Below, in pieces: positions 1 through 12,004 of a stretch of DNA of 64,000 nucleotides. Under the pieces are notes generated by a model that worked only from the letters and a program-made list of their open reading frames with translations, made no database searches and was not told the origin of the DNA. The position numbers and the translations under genes are program-made. The number at the start of each line of letters is the position of its first letter. Position 1 is the first letter of the stretch. Location: positions 28,218,210 through 28,282,209 of the forward strand of contig CM046340.1 in assembly GCA_025403435.1 (NCBI GenBank), written 5' to 3'. This stretch comes from Artocarpus heterophyllus. Lineage: Eukaryota; Streptophyta; Magnoliopsida; Rosales; Moraceae.

Positions 1-479
1 ACATGGTGGTCCTGACCCCTAGGAAGGGATTTCTATCATGTACCAGATTGGATCTCTGAAAGGATAAGGTATTTTAGTATGATTTATGGTTGCACACCCC
101 TAGGTGGTGATTATAAATCATGGATAAAATATTGAAACGGTGGTTATACACTCACGTTAATTTTATTATTAACCTCCCCTAGGAGCTCTGTTAATAAAAT
201 TAACGGTCAAAGAAATGATTATTAATATATGCTGGATCATACGGGTCCTGGATGGCATATATTAATCAGGAGGGGATCCGTGTTCCTGATTGAATTTAGC
301 ATGACTCTCCTAGGAGCTTGTTGAATTCTGAGTTGGGAATTATCGTTGTAAGGTTGTGATATTTTCAAGGTTTTGACACATAAACACATTTGTATGATTT
401 TACATGATTGTGTTATCTTACTAAATTATTATATATGTTTGCTTATGTTTGGTATATGATTCTTTATTGTAGATTGAAA
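1..479 (+). promoter_or_regulatory. structured 5' leader of copia copy 1
   Basis: This is untranslated leader RNA between the primer site (off window) and the gag ATG at 480. It contains inverted repeats able to form stem-loops: 79-87 with 113-121 (9 bp perfect), 155-168 with 192-205 (14 bp perfect), 221-232 with 255-266 (12 bp perfect), and a weaker pair near 292-297 and 323-328. The palindrome CCTAGG occurs four times (18-23, 99-104, 178-183, 309-314), mostly at stem-loop tips. The stems and three of the four CCTAGG sites recur in copy 2 (12950-13290, reverse strand). A role in RNA folding, packaging or dimerisation is inference. Confidence 0.7.
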
Positions 480-1330
480 ATGTCTAAAAATGCTTTATCA
501 TCGATACTTGACAAAAACCAATTAACCAGTGAGAACTATAACGATTGGAAACGGAACCTGGACATTGTCCTTTCCTTTGAGAAACTGAAATATGTTCTAA
601 CAACTCCTTGTCCTCCTGAGCCTACGGAAGACTCAACTAATGAGCAATTCCAAGCGTACGATCGCTGGAAAGATGCTAATGATCAGGCCCGCTGCTATGT
701 TATGGCTAGCATGAACAATGTGCTGCAGGCTCAACATCAGGATTATGAGACTGCGAAGCAGATCTTGGATAATCTTGAGGACATGTTTGGAGGCCAGGCC
801 ATAACAAAGCGGCAAGGGTCGCTTCGAAAACTCTTAAACTGTAGACAGAGACCGGGGACATCTGTAAAGGAGCATATGATGTTGGTCATGGGTTACCTCG
901 CTGAGGCTCAAACCAATGGAGTCGACATCGATGCTGAAACTCAGATGACTATGGTCTTTGAGACTCTGTCTAAGGAATTTATTCCGTTTAGAGCTACTTT
1001 TAATTTGAGCAATAGACGGGATATGACCTTGACAGAACTAATGAAACAGTTACAGGAGTTTGAACTCTGATCAGGGAGTCTCCTGCTGGTGGAGAGGCCA
1101 ATATGGTAGCTGCTTCTGGTTCCAATCCTAACTCTGGGAATGGAAAGAAGCAACGGGCCAAGAGTGGCAAGTCTTCTATTCCTGCTGCAACCAAGAGCAA
1201 GAAAAAGAAGAAGAAGAACCCAAAGAAGCTTAAGTGGTTCTTCTGTGGTAAGGTCGGGCATATAAAGAAGCATTGCAAAGACTTCCTTTCCAAGGGAGGT
1301 AGGTGTGATCTTCTATATTTAGAAACTTGT
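480..1330 (+). pseudogene. gag: copia gag (capsid/nucleocapsid), broken, copy 1
   Basis: Gag forms the virus-like particle in which reverse transcription takes place. The start is ATG at 480 (MSKNALSS), because the same start is conserved in copy 2; the open frame extending upstream to 408 is leader. The N-terminal half resembles plant copia Gag of the UBN2/DUF4219 type (W-rich block, then a YETAKQILDNLEDMFGG-like helix region). A lysine-rich stretch precedes a CCHC zinc knuckle at about 1235-1276, whose first Cys is replaced by Trp (FFCGKVGHIKKHC remains). Relative to copy 2 there is a 1-nt deletion near 1067 that shifts the frame. Gag and pol would form one polyprotein in an intact member. 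Confidence 0.88.
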
Positions 1331-4300
1331 TTGGTTGAGGAATCCAGTGACATCTGGGTCATAGATTCCGGTGCAACTAATCATGTTTGTGTTTCTCTGC
1401 AGGGATTCAAAGAAACGAGAAGTCTACTTCGTGAAGACTAAACGCTTCGGATGGGCGATGGATCCTTGGTCTCAGCGAAAGCAGTGGGAGATGTCCATCT
1501 TTACTTTGATAATTATAGGAATTTAATTTTGCAAGATTGTTTTTATGTTCCTAAATTTAAAAGGAATTTAATTTCTGTATCTTCTTTATTTAAAGACTCC
1601 TACGTGGTATCTTTTAATGTAAAAGTGGTGGTTCGTAAAAACAAATCTTTTATCTGTTCTAGATGGATGCAAAATAATCTATATTTTATCAAACCTATGA
1701 TGGACCTATTGCTTAATGCTGAGATAAATGATAATGACTCAAAAAGACTTAAAACTTCTCACTCTAATAAGACTTATCTTTGGCATTTGCGCCTTGGCCA
1801 TATTAACCTGAATAGGATTCAAAGGTTGGTAAGGGATGGACCTTTAACTCACTTAAAGGTGGAATCTATACCTCAATGTGAGTCTTGTTTGGAGGGTAAA
1901 ATGACCAAAAGACCATACGGGTCTAAGGGCAATAGGGCCGAAGGGGTTCTAGAACTTGTGCATAGTGATGTTTTCGGACCGATGAACATCCGGGCACGAG
2001 GAGGGTATGAGTACTTCGTCACTTTTATTGACGATTACTCAAGATATGGGTATGTGTACCTAATGCACCACAAAAGTGAAACTTATGATAAGTTTAGGGA
2101 GTTTCGGGCTGAAGTGGAAAAGCAATTGGGTAAACCCATAAAGGCACTTCGATCTGATCGAGGTGGGGAATACCTTTCTGATGAGTTCTTGGGACACTTG
2201 TTAGAGAATGGGATTTTATCCCATTTGACTGCGCCGGGCACTCTGCAGCAGAATGGCGTAGCGGAGAGAAGGAATAGGACTTTGTTGGACATGATTCGGT
2301 CCATGATGAGTTATTCATCATTGCCTTTATCCTTTTGGGGATATGCACTACAAACCGCATGTTATCTTTTGAACAATGTGCCTTCAAAATCGGTCCCTAA
2401 AACTCCTCACGAGTTGTGGACAAGACGGAAGACATCCTTAAACCATATTCGCATATGGGGATGTCCAGTTCATGTCCTGTTTAAGGATCCGAATAAGTTG
2501 GAAGCACGTTCAGAAGTTTACGTGTTTGTAGGATATCCAAAAGGGACTAAAGGGGGTTATTTTTATAACCCAAAGGAAAATAAAGTCGTGGTTTCAACTA
2601 ATACAACTTTCCTTGAGGAGAGTTACATGAACGACTTTAAACCTCGCAGCAAAGTGGTGCTTGAGGAATTGAGGGGTGATCCGTTTACTCCGGAGGTTCC
2701 GAATGAAACCATTCCGATCAGTGTAGAAAAACCAAATAAACCTGAACAACAACCTCAGGGGCTTCGACGTAGTGGGAGGATCGGGCGTCAACCTGAAAGG
2801 TATATGTTCAATGGGCAAGTCTTTTTGGCTGAACCGGATGAACATGATAGGGATCCTTATACTTACACAGAAGCCATGGAGGATGTTGATTCAAGACTCT
2901 GGACAGAGGCAATGAACATAGAGATGAAGTCTATGGAGACTAATCGGGTCTGGGAGCTTGTGGATCTTCCCGAAGGGGTAAAACCCATAGGATGTAAGTG
3001 GATCTACAAGAGGAAAAGAGGAGTGGATGGAAAGGTCGAAACCTTTAAGGCTAGACTGGTAGCTAAGGGTTATACGCAAAAGGAAGGAATCGATTATGAG
3101 GAAACCTTTTCGCCTATAGCCATGCTTAAGTCCATCCGGATTCTCTTGTCCATAGCTGCCGCTCTCGACTACGAGATTTGGCAGATGGATGTCAAGACGG
3201 CTTTTCTGAATGGCTATCTTGATGAGTCCATTTATATGGAACAACCAGACGGGTTCAAGGTCGCAGGTCAAGAGGGTAAGGTTTGTAAGCTGCTAAAGTC
3301 AATTTATGGACTTAAGCAGGCTTCTCGTTCTTGGAACATAAGATTTGATCAAGTGATCAAGACTTATGGGTTCTCACAAAATGTGGATGAACCATGTGTT
3401 TACAAACACATTAAGAATGGGAAGGTGGTTTTTCTACTAGTCTATGTAGATGACATTCTGCTAATTGGCAATGACGTTGGGGCATTGTCATTGGTCAAAT
3501 TATGGTTGACCAAGCAGTTTGACATGAAGGACTTAGGTGAGGCTAATTTTGTTCTCGGTATCCAGATCTTTCGGGATAGGAAGAACAAAATGATAGCTTT
3601 GTCACAGGCCGGCTACATAGATTAAATTCTCAGGAGGTTTGCAATGCAGGATTCCAAGAAAGGTGGGCAACCATCTAGGTCTGGAATTACTCTTTCTAAG
3701 AAAGACTCTCCAAAGTCTTATGAAGAAAGAAAATACTTGAAGAAGGTACCTTATGCTTCTGCAGTGGGTAGTCTCATGTATGCCATGCTTTCCACTCGAC
3801 CGGATATTAGCTATGCGATCAGGATTGTGAGTCGATTTCAGGCGGATCCAGGACCGAACCATTGGGTTACGGTAAAGCATATTTTCAAGTACTTCAGAAG
3901 GACTCGAGGGTATATGCTTGTGTATTCGGGTGACGATTTAACTCCTCTAGGATACACTGATTCAGATTTTTAATCCTGCCTGGATTTTAGGAAATCGACT
4001 TCGGGGTTTGTGTTTACTCTAGGTGGCGGTGCCATCAGTTGGAGAATTACGAAGCAAGATTGCACTTCGGATTCAACGATGGAGGCCGAGTATGTGGCGG
4101 CTAGTGATGCTTCGAAAGAAGCAGTGTGGCTCCACAAGTTCCTTGGGGATCTTGAGGTAGTTCCTGGTATGGATAAGGTGGTATCACTATACTGTGATAA
4201 CAGTGCGGCGGTAGCTAATGCTAAGGAACCAAGATTTCACAAGAAGAGTAAGCATATTGATCGGAAGTATCATGTGATAAAGGACTTCATTGAGAGCGGG

Positions 4301-4432
4301 CATGTCACGGTGTGCAAGATCGCGTCAGAGGACAATTTAGCTGATCCATTTACAAAGACACTTACTGGGAGAGTCTTCGAAAGGCATGTGGAAGCTATGG
4401 GGATGCGAAATTTGTTGTATTTACTCACTTAG
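1331..4432 (+). pseudogene. pol: copia pol (PR-IN-RT-RNase H), broken, copy 1
   Basis: Pol cuts the polyprotein, integrates cDNA, copies RNA and removes the RNA strand. In order: protease motif DSGATNHVC near 1365-1390; the GAG-pre-integrase HHCC region ([12 protein letters not shown], then CESCLEGK) near 1780-1900; the integrase core with HSD, SDRGGEY and [11 protein letters not shown] with [22 protein letters not shown] and the catalytic YVDD near 3446; RNase H with [27 protein letters not shown] and HIDRKYHVI, ending at TAG 4430-4432. In-frame stops sit at 1439-1441, 3623-3625 and 3971-3973. Between them the frame is long (724 codons) and well preserved, so decay is moderate. Confidence 0.92.
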
Positions 4433-4435
4433 TGC

Positions 4436-4446
4436 AAGTGGGAGAT
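4436..4446 (+). other. polypurine tract of copia copy 1
   Basis: AAGTGGGAGAT lies immediately before the TGTTAG start of the 3' LTR. It is the expected plus-strand primer position, and the same sequence stands before the LTRs of copies 2 and 3. Confidence 0.85.
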
Positions 4447-6479
4447 TGTTAGACATGTATGCCCTAAGGAGTAAAAATGTAATACGTTTTTGGAGACATT
4501 TTTATCAATAAAGAATTTATTCATTTATATATACCAAATATTGTCCTCTTTACGTTCATATTTGTTGAATGTATGATAAGCAAACAGTAGTCTGAGACTG
4601 TAGTCTAAACCCTAAGAATTGGGCATATGATGGGATGATTATGCGGAAGACACAATTCTTAGGGTGACGGTCTAAAACATATGATCCGCAATCGAGGGAA
4701 TAAAGTTGGACGCTTTATTCATGTAAAGATTGTTATGTTGTCTATATCCCTTTTTGGGAGATGGTTTGTCTTGACCATCGGAGTTGGACTCCATGAATAG
4801 AAACATTGGCACGTTGTCAAAGGTGACGATGTGTTGGATCGGGACATAAAGTGAATTGATTTGGATTAATAATTCTGTCTTGGCAAATCGATTCACTTTA
4901 GACAATCATTTGTATTGTATCTTAATCCTGAGATGAATAATGGGCCCATTGTCTTGACTTGTGTCTTTTGATGTACCAATGGGTGACTCCCACATTTCTA
5001 TAGTGGCATGCATGCCGGTACGTTGGAGGCATGACTCTTGATAGCGTAGACTTGTTATTCATAGATATGGAATCCATAGCTCCTCTTTAGGAGTAATGAT
5101 ATTCTCTTATATGCGTTGTCCTGTAATTGGAAAACTGGAGTGCTCAACCATTTGGATACATAGGTGTAACCGAATGGTATACTATCTTTGGCTGGTGAGT
5201 TTTCTAATGGTGAGACAATGGAACGTAAGATAAAAATAATCGGGAAGGTAAGACAGAATTTGTCCTTAAGCCGATTATGGATGATCATATGGGGATGCGA
5301 TACACTATGATATGTCATGGAGACTTAGCTACACGAGCTTCGTAATTCTATAAAGTTCGAGAGTGCAGCTCCAAGCTTTTAGTGGAGTAGCGTTGGAGTT
5401 GATAATTGTGAAATGTATATCTGGGATATTGGGTTTCATAATTATCATGAGCTTGAACTTTATAGGTCCATTTTGGTCACCTTTGCTAGCTCACAAAATC
5501 CTGTAACGACACAGCGTGCTTTTCCAATAATTGGTGACTTATGTCGGATTTATCAGATTGGTTTAAAATTTATAAGAATCAAATAATTCATGTCTGTTTA
5601 TCGGTTGAATTAATTATGTAAGAAAATTAGTTCAAGATGAACTTGTTGAATTATTGCGTTCGGGTAATTCTTGTCTGTTTATTGGTTGTTTTAATTTTGG
5701 ACAATTAGAACAAGATAAACTTGTAGAATTATTGTGAATTAATTTATTTTCTTAGAGATTATCTTGATAAAGTTTGTTTTGATCAGATATCTTTTCTATT
5801 GGGCTATTTGAATCAAAACTGAGACTTTATCCTTTAGAATCTAGGGTGGAAAATAAAAGATTCGTGGAGATTTTTTCTCGGCAGTTCGGTCTGCCGGATG
5901 ACGTGTTCGGCCTGCCGAACTGGCCTGTTCGGCCTGCCTATCAGAAAGTTCGGCATGCCGACCGACGACAGTTAAGATTACGCGTTTTCACGCGCATCTT
6001 ATCAGATATTGATCCGAACTTGATTCTGTTGAGATTTTTTGAGACCTAATCTTATATGGACTGACCCTAGGACCAATAGGTATAAAAAGGGAGTGAGTCT
6101 AATGATTTACTGAGATCAATTTGAGAGATTAAGAGTGATACTCTTCGAGTGAGCATCTGAAAACTCCCTGAGAGCTTTTGTTCACAAATCACGAACACTA
6201 GCTTTGGGTTCTCTCTGTTAATTGGAAGGAGAGTCACCGGTGGAAGAGCTGTACGTGTGAGCTCACACTCACTCCGGTTGTGGATAGAGAATAGCAAAGA
6301 AGACCAGTTGGTTGAGGCTCTTCTGGAACGTTACTTCTCTACACAGGTCGCGGAGGTTCTTCAACACACTGAGGTTAGTAAGATCTGTCTAATTTATACA
6401 TATAACATGTCAAACTTGTGTTTTGGAAAATACTTTGATGAAAATTTTTAAAATTCCGCTGCGCACTTTGTTTCCAACA
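4447..6479 (+). repeat. 3' LTR of copia copy 1
   Basis: This LTR of 2,033 bp starts TGTTAGACATG and ends TTTCCAACA (TG...CA). It matches, in inverted orientation, both LTRs of copy 2 and the solo LTR at 44463-46464. A promoter (CCAAT 6073-6077, TATAAAAAG 6081-6089) lies about 1.63 kb into it. A GC-rich cluster of the motif TTCGGCCTGCCGAA sits at 5878-5968, just upstream of the promoter. No gene is present in this stretch. Confidence 0.93.
6073..6089 (+). promoter_or_regulatory. LTR promoter: CCAAT and TATA box
   Basis: CCAAT at 6073-6077 and TATAAAAAG at 6081-6089 occupy the position where the other LTRs of this family also carry a TATA box: 14896-14904 and 7199-7207 on the reverse strand, 21258-21265 forward, 44865-44875 reverse. 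Conservation across copies supports a real core promoter. Confidence 0.75.
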
Positions 6480-6805
6480 AGGGGCTCTTCAAAAACTTTT
6501 GAATTGCGAACAAAGACCAGAGACTCCTATGAAGGAGCATATGATATTGGTCATGGGTTACCTCACTAAGGCACAAACCCATGGAGCTGATATCGATGCC
6601 GAGTTACTGATTACTACGGTTTTTAAGACTTTATCAAAGGAGTCCATCTCATTTAGAGTGAGTAATAGGCAAGATGTGACCTTAACGGAGCTGATGAAGC
6701 AGTTAGGAGTTCAAAAATCTAATCAGGGAAACTCTGCGGGTGACGAGGCCAACTTGGTAGTTGCATCCAGTTCCAATCCTAACCTAGGGATTGGAAGGAA
6801 GCAAA
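6480..6805 (+). pseudogene. gag: gag fragment of copia copy 3 (left part)
   Basis: This is a diverged relative of the copy 1 gag segment around 825-1150, starting abruptly in mid-gene at the end of the copy 1 LTR. It reads MKEHMILVMGYLTKAQ and VTLTELMKQL and is cut at 6805 by the insertion of copy 2. Its continuation resumes at 16514, with the sequence GCAAA on both sides of copy 2. The upstream part of this gag and its 5' LTR must lie left of copy 1, outside the window. Confidence 0.87.
6801..6805. repeat. target-site duplication GCAAA, left (copy 2)
   Basis: GCAAA at 6801-6805 directly abuts TGTTGG of copy 2, and the same GCAAA follows the other LTR at 16514-16518. The perfect 5-bp duplication proves that copy 2 is one integration event into copia copy 3 gag. 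Confidence 0.93.
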
Positions 6806-8855
6806 TGTTGGAAAAATAGTGCGCAATAGAATTTAAAATTTTATTTAACATTAGAGTAATTTCCAAAACACAAGTTTGATACGCTATATGCATAAATTAA
6901 CCAGATCTTACTAACCTTTGTGTGCTGAAGAACTCTCGCAAAACGTGAAGAGAAGTAACGTTCTAGAAGAGCCTCAACCAACTGATCTTCTTTGCTATTC
7001 TTTATCCACGACAGGAGTAAGTGTGGGCTCACACGTATAGTTCTTCCACCGATGACTCTCCTTCCAACCAATCGAGAGAACCCAAAGCAAGTGTTCGTGA
7101 TTTGTGAACAAAAGCTCTCAGGGAGTTTTTAGACTCTCACTAGTAGAGTATCTCTCTTAATCTCTCAATTGATCTAAGTAACTTGTGAGAATTACTCCCT
7201 ATTTATAGAGGCTGGTCCTAGGATCAGTCCTCATCAGATTAGGTCTCAAAATTCAGATCAGAATCAAATTCGGATCAATATCTGATAAGATTCACGTGGA
7301 AACACGTGATCTTATCCTTTGCTGATCGGTAGGCCGAACCACCTGATCGGCAGGCTGAATACATCCCATCGGTAGGTAGAACACGTCCATCGACAGGCCG
7401 AATTGCCGAATAAAAAAACTCACAAATCTTTTATTTTCCACCCAAGATTCTATAGGATAAAGTCTTAGTTTTAATTCAAATAACCCAATAGATAAGTTAT
7501 CTAATCAAAACAACTTTATCTAGATAATCTCTAAGAAAATAAATCAATTCCCAATAATTCTACAAGTTTATCTTGATCTAATTTAATCCAAAATTAAATC
7601 AACCGATAAACAGACAAGAATTATCCAATCCCAATAATTTAACAAGTTTATCATGAATTAATTTATTACAAAATTAATTCAACCGATAAATAGACATAAA
7701 TTATTTAATTCTTCCAAAATTTAACCAATCTAATAAATTCGACATAAGTCACCAATCATTGGAAAAACATGCCGTGTCGTTACAGGATATTGTGAGCTAG
7801 CAAAGGGGACCAAATGGACCTATATAGTTCAAGCTCTCGATAATTATGAAACCCAATATCCCATATATACATTTCATAATTATCAACTCCAACGCAACTC
7901 CACTAAAAGCTTGGAGTTGCACTCTCGAACTACATAGAATTACGAAGCTTGTATAGCTAAGTCTTCAAGACATATCATAGTGTATCGTATCCCATGATAA
8001 TCCATAATCGGCTTAAGGACAAGTTCTGTCTTACCTTCCCGATTATTTTTATCTTATGTTCCATTATCTCACCATCTAGAAAACTTACTATCCAATACAG
8101 TATACCATTCGGTTACACCTATGTATCCAAATGGTTGAGCGATCCAATTTTTCAATTACAAGATAACGCATATAAGAGGATGTCATTACTCCTAAAGAAG
8201 AGCTATGGATTTCATATCTATGAATAACAGGTTTACGCTATCAAGAGTCATGCCTCCAACGTACCGGCATGCCTCCAACGTACCGGCATGCATACCACTA
8301 TTAAGATGTGGATGTCACCCTTTGGTACATCAAAAGACACAAGCTAAGACAACGGGCCCACTATTTATGTTAGGATTAAGATACAACACAAATGATTGTC
8401 TAAAGTGAATTGATTTGCCGAGACAGAATTATTAATCCAAATCAATTCACTTTATGTCTCGATCCAACACATCGTCACCTATGACAACGTGCCAATGTTT
8501 CTATTCACGGAGTCCAACTCCGATGGTCAAGACAAACCATCTCCCAAAAGGGATATAGACAACATAATAATCTTTGCATGAATAAAGTGCCTAACTTTAT
8601 TCCCTCGATTGCGGATCGCATGATTTAGACCATCACCTTAAGAATCGTGCCTTCTGCATAATCCGTCCATCATATGCCCAATTCTTAAGGTTTAGGCTGA
8701 CAGTCTCAGACTATTGTTTGCTTAACATAGATTCAACAAATATGAACATAAAGTGGACCAGATTTGGTATATAAATAATGAATAAATTCTTTATTGATAG
8801 AAATGTCTCCAAAAACTTATTACATTTTTACTCCTTAGGGCATACATGTCTATCA
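6806..8855 (-). repeat. 3' LTR of copia copy 2
   Basis: This LTR is 2,050 bp. Read on the reverse strand it starts TGATAGACATG (the usual TGTTAG has one change) and ends TTTTTCCAACA. A 19-bp tandem duplication at about 8251-8290 (GCCTCCAACGTACCGGCAT unit) is absent from the partner LTR. A reverse-strand TATAAATAG box lies at 7199-7207 and the CGGCAGGCCGA-type motif cluster at 7322-7410. No gene is present. Confidence 0.93.
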
Positions 8856-8866
8856 ATCTCCCACTT
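8856..8866 (-). other. polypurine tract of copia copy 2
   Basis: The reverse complement reads AAGTGGGAGAT, immediately before the 3' LTR. It is identical to the tract of copy 1. Confidence 0.85.
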
Positions 8867-8869
8867 GCA

Positions 8870-11800
8870 CTAAGTGAGTAAATATGACAAATCTCGCATC
8901 CCCATAGCTTCCATATGACTCTCAAAGACTCTTCCAATAAGTGTCTTCGTAAATGGATCAGCTAAATTATCCTCTGACGTGATCTTGCACACCGTGACAT
9001 GCCCGCCTTCAACGAAGTCCTGTATCACATGATACTTCAGATCAATGTGCTTACACTTCTTGTGAAATCTTGGTTCCTTAGCATTAGCTACCACCGCATA
9101 GTTATCACAGTACAGTGATACCGCCTTATCCATACCAGGAACAACCTCAAGATCTCCAAGGAACTTACGGAGCCACATTGCTTCTTTTGAAGCATCACTA
9201 GCTGCCACATACTCGGCCTCTATCGTTGAATACGGAGTGCAATCTTGTTTAGCACTTCTCCAACTGATGGCACCATCGCCCAAAGTAAACACAAAACCTG
9301 AAGTTGATTTCCTAGAATCCAGATAGGATTGAAAATCTAAGTCAGTATATCCAAGAGGAATCAGGTCCTCACCCGAATATACAACCATATACCCTCGGGT
9401 CCTTCTCAGGTACTTAAAAATATGCTTTACCGCAACCCAATGGTTCGGTCCTGGATCTTCCTGAAATCGACTTACAATCCTGACCGCATAACTAATATCC
9501 GGTCGTGTGCAAAGCATGGCATACATGAGACTACCTACTACCGAAGCATAAGGCACCTTTTTCATGTATTCTCTTTCTTCATAAGACTTTGGAGAGTCTT
9601 TCTTAGAAAGAGTAATTCCAAACCTATATGGTTGCCCACCTTTCTTGCAATCCTGCATTGCAAACCTCTTGAGAATTATCCATGTAGTTGGCCTGGGACA
9701 AAGCTATCATTTTGTTCTTCCTATCTTGAAAGATCTAGATACCGAGAACAAAATTAGCTCTCCTAAGTCCTTCATGTCAAACTGCTTGGTCAACCATAAT
9801 TTTACCGATGATAATGCCCCAACATCATTGCCAATCAGCAGAATATCATCTCCATAGAGCAGTAGAAAAACCACCTTCCCATCCTTATTGTGTTTATAAA
9901 CACATGGTTCATCCACATTTTGTGAGAACCAATAAGTCTTGATCACCTGATCAAATCTTATGTTCTAAGAACGAGAAGCCTGCTTAAGTCCATAAATTGA
10001 CTTCAATAGCTTACAAACCTTACCCTCTTGACCTGTGACCTTGAACCCGTCTGGTTGTTCCATATAAATGGACTCATCAAGATAGCCATTCAGAAAAACT
10101 GTCTTGACATCCATCTGCCAAATCTCATAGTCGAGAGCTGCAGCTATGGATAAGATAATCCGGATGGACTTAAGCATGGCTATAGGCGAAAAGGTTTCCT
10201 CATAATCGATTCCTTCCTTTTGCGTATAACCCTTAGCTACCAGTCTAGCCTTAAAGGTTTCGACCTTTACATCCACTCCTCCTTTCCTCTTGTAGATCCA
10301 CTTACACCCTATGGGTTTTATCCCTTCGGGAAGATCCACAAGCTCCTAAACCTGATTAGTCTCCACAAGCTCCTAAACCTGATTAGTCTCCATAGACTTC
10401 ATCTCAATGTTCATGGCCTCTGTCCAGAGTTTTGAATCAACATCCTTTATAGCATCTGCGTAAGTATAAGGATCCTTGTCATGTTCATCCTGTTCAGCCA
10501 AAAAGACCTCCCCATTTAACATATACCTCTCAGGTTGATGCTCGATCCTCTCACTACATTGAAGCCCCTGAGGTTGTTATTCAGGTTTGTTTGGTTTTTC
10601 TACACCGATCGGAACGGTTTCATTCGAAACCTCTGGAGTGATCGGATCACTCCTTAACTCCTCAAGCACCACTTTGCTTCGAGGTTTAAAGTCGACCATG
10701 TAACTCTCCTCAAGGAAGGTTGCATTTGTTGAAACCACGACTTTATTTTCCTTTGGGATATAAAAATAACCCCCTTTAGTCACTTTTGGATATCCTACAA
10801 ACATGCCAACTTCTGAACGTGCTTCCAACTTATTCGGATCCTTAAATAGGACATGAGCCGGACATCCGCATATGCGAATATGGTTTAAGGATGTCTTCCT
10901 ACCTGTCCATAACTCGTGAGGAGTTTTAGGGACCGATTTTGAAGGCACATTGTTCAAAAGATAACACGCGGTTTGTAGTGCATATCCCCAAAAGGATAAA
11001 GGCAATGATGAATAACTCATCATGGACCTAATCATGTCCAACAAAGTCCTATTTCTTCTCTCCGCTACACCATTCTGATGCGGAGTGCCCGGTGCAGCCG
11101 GATGGGATAAAATCCCATTCTCTAACAAGTGTTCCAAGAACTCATCAGAAAGGTATTCCCCACCTCGATCTGATCGAAGTGCCTTTATGGGTCTACCCAA
11201 TTGCTCTTCCGCTTCAGCCTGAAACTCCCTGAACTTGTCAAAAGTTTCACTTTTGTGGTGCATAAGGTACACATACCCATATCTTGAGTAATTGTCAATA
11301 AAAGTGATGAAGTACTCATACCCTCCTCGTGCCCAGATGTTCATCGGTCCACAAACATCACTATGCACAAGTTCTAGAACCCCTTCGACCCTATTGCCCT
11401 TAGTCCCGTATGGTCTTTTGGTCGTTTTACCCTCCAAACAAGATTCACATTGAGGCATAGATTCCACCTTTAAGTGACTTAAAGGTCCATCCCTTACCAA
11501 CCTTTGAATCCTATTCAGGTTAATATGGCCAAGACGCAAATGCCAAAGATAAGTCTTATTAGAGTGAGAAGTTTTAAGTCTTTTTGAGTTATTATCATTC
11601 ATCTCAGCATTAAGCAATAATTTCATCTTAGGTTTGATAAAATATAGATTATTTTGCATTCATCTAGAACAGATAAAAGATTTATTTTTACGAATCACCA
11701 CTTTATCATGAAAAGAAACCAAGTAGGAGTCTTTAAATAAACAAGATACATAAATTAAATTCCATTTAAATTTAGGAACATAAAAACAATCTTGCAAAAA

Positions 11801-12004
11801 TAAATTCCTATAATTATTAAAATAAAGATGGACGTCTCCCACTGCTTCCGCTGAGACCAAGGATCCATCGCCCATCTGAAGCGTGAAGTCTTCATGTAGT
11901 AGACTTCTCGTTTCTTTGAACCCCTGCAGAGAAACACAAACATGATTAGTTGCACTGGAATCTATGACCCAAATGTCACTTGATTCCTCAACCAAACAAG
12001 CTTC
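8870..12004 (-). pseudogene. pol: copia pol (PR-IN-RT-RNase H), broken, copy 2
   Basis: From right to left: protease DSSATNHVC (the catalytic triplet glycine is changed, DSG to DSS) near 11940-11970; the HHCC region [12 protein letters not shown]; the integrase core with [16 protein letters not shown] and VAERRNRTL (long open segment 11659-10577); RT with [11 protein letters not shown] and [11 protein letters not shown]; the catalytic motif as YGDD instead of YVDD near 9860; RNase H (9658-8870 open, [19 protein letters not shown]). Stops fall at the 11660, 10574 and 9965 junctions, with a frameshift near 9750. A 27-bp tandem duplication lies at 10336-10389. The changes at DSG and YVDD suggest enzyme loss independent of the stops. 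Confidence 0.9.

Larger units (their letters stand above)
1..6479 (+). mobile_element. Ty1/copia LTR retrotransposon, copy 1 (5' LTR outside window)
   Basis: The window opens inside the untranslated leader of a copia element. It runs through gag, protease, integrase, reverse transcriptase and RNase H in the copia order (integrase before RT), then a polypurine tract and a 3' LTR at 4447-6479. By alignment with the complete copy 2, about 1.2 kb of leader plus the 5' LTR lie left of the window. The right flank (6480 on) is gag sequence of an older relative, so this copy is nested in copia copy 3. The left target-site duplicate cannot be seen; the right candidate is AGGGG at 6480-6484. Three in-frame stops and one frameshift make it non-autonomous. 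Its place within copia (Tork, TAR or Angela-like) is not resolved. Confidence 0.93.

Noticed and set aside
1000..2845. Reverse-strand open frames opposite copia gag and pol
   Set aside because: They mirror well-recognised forward gag, integrase and RT coding and show no domain of their own.
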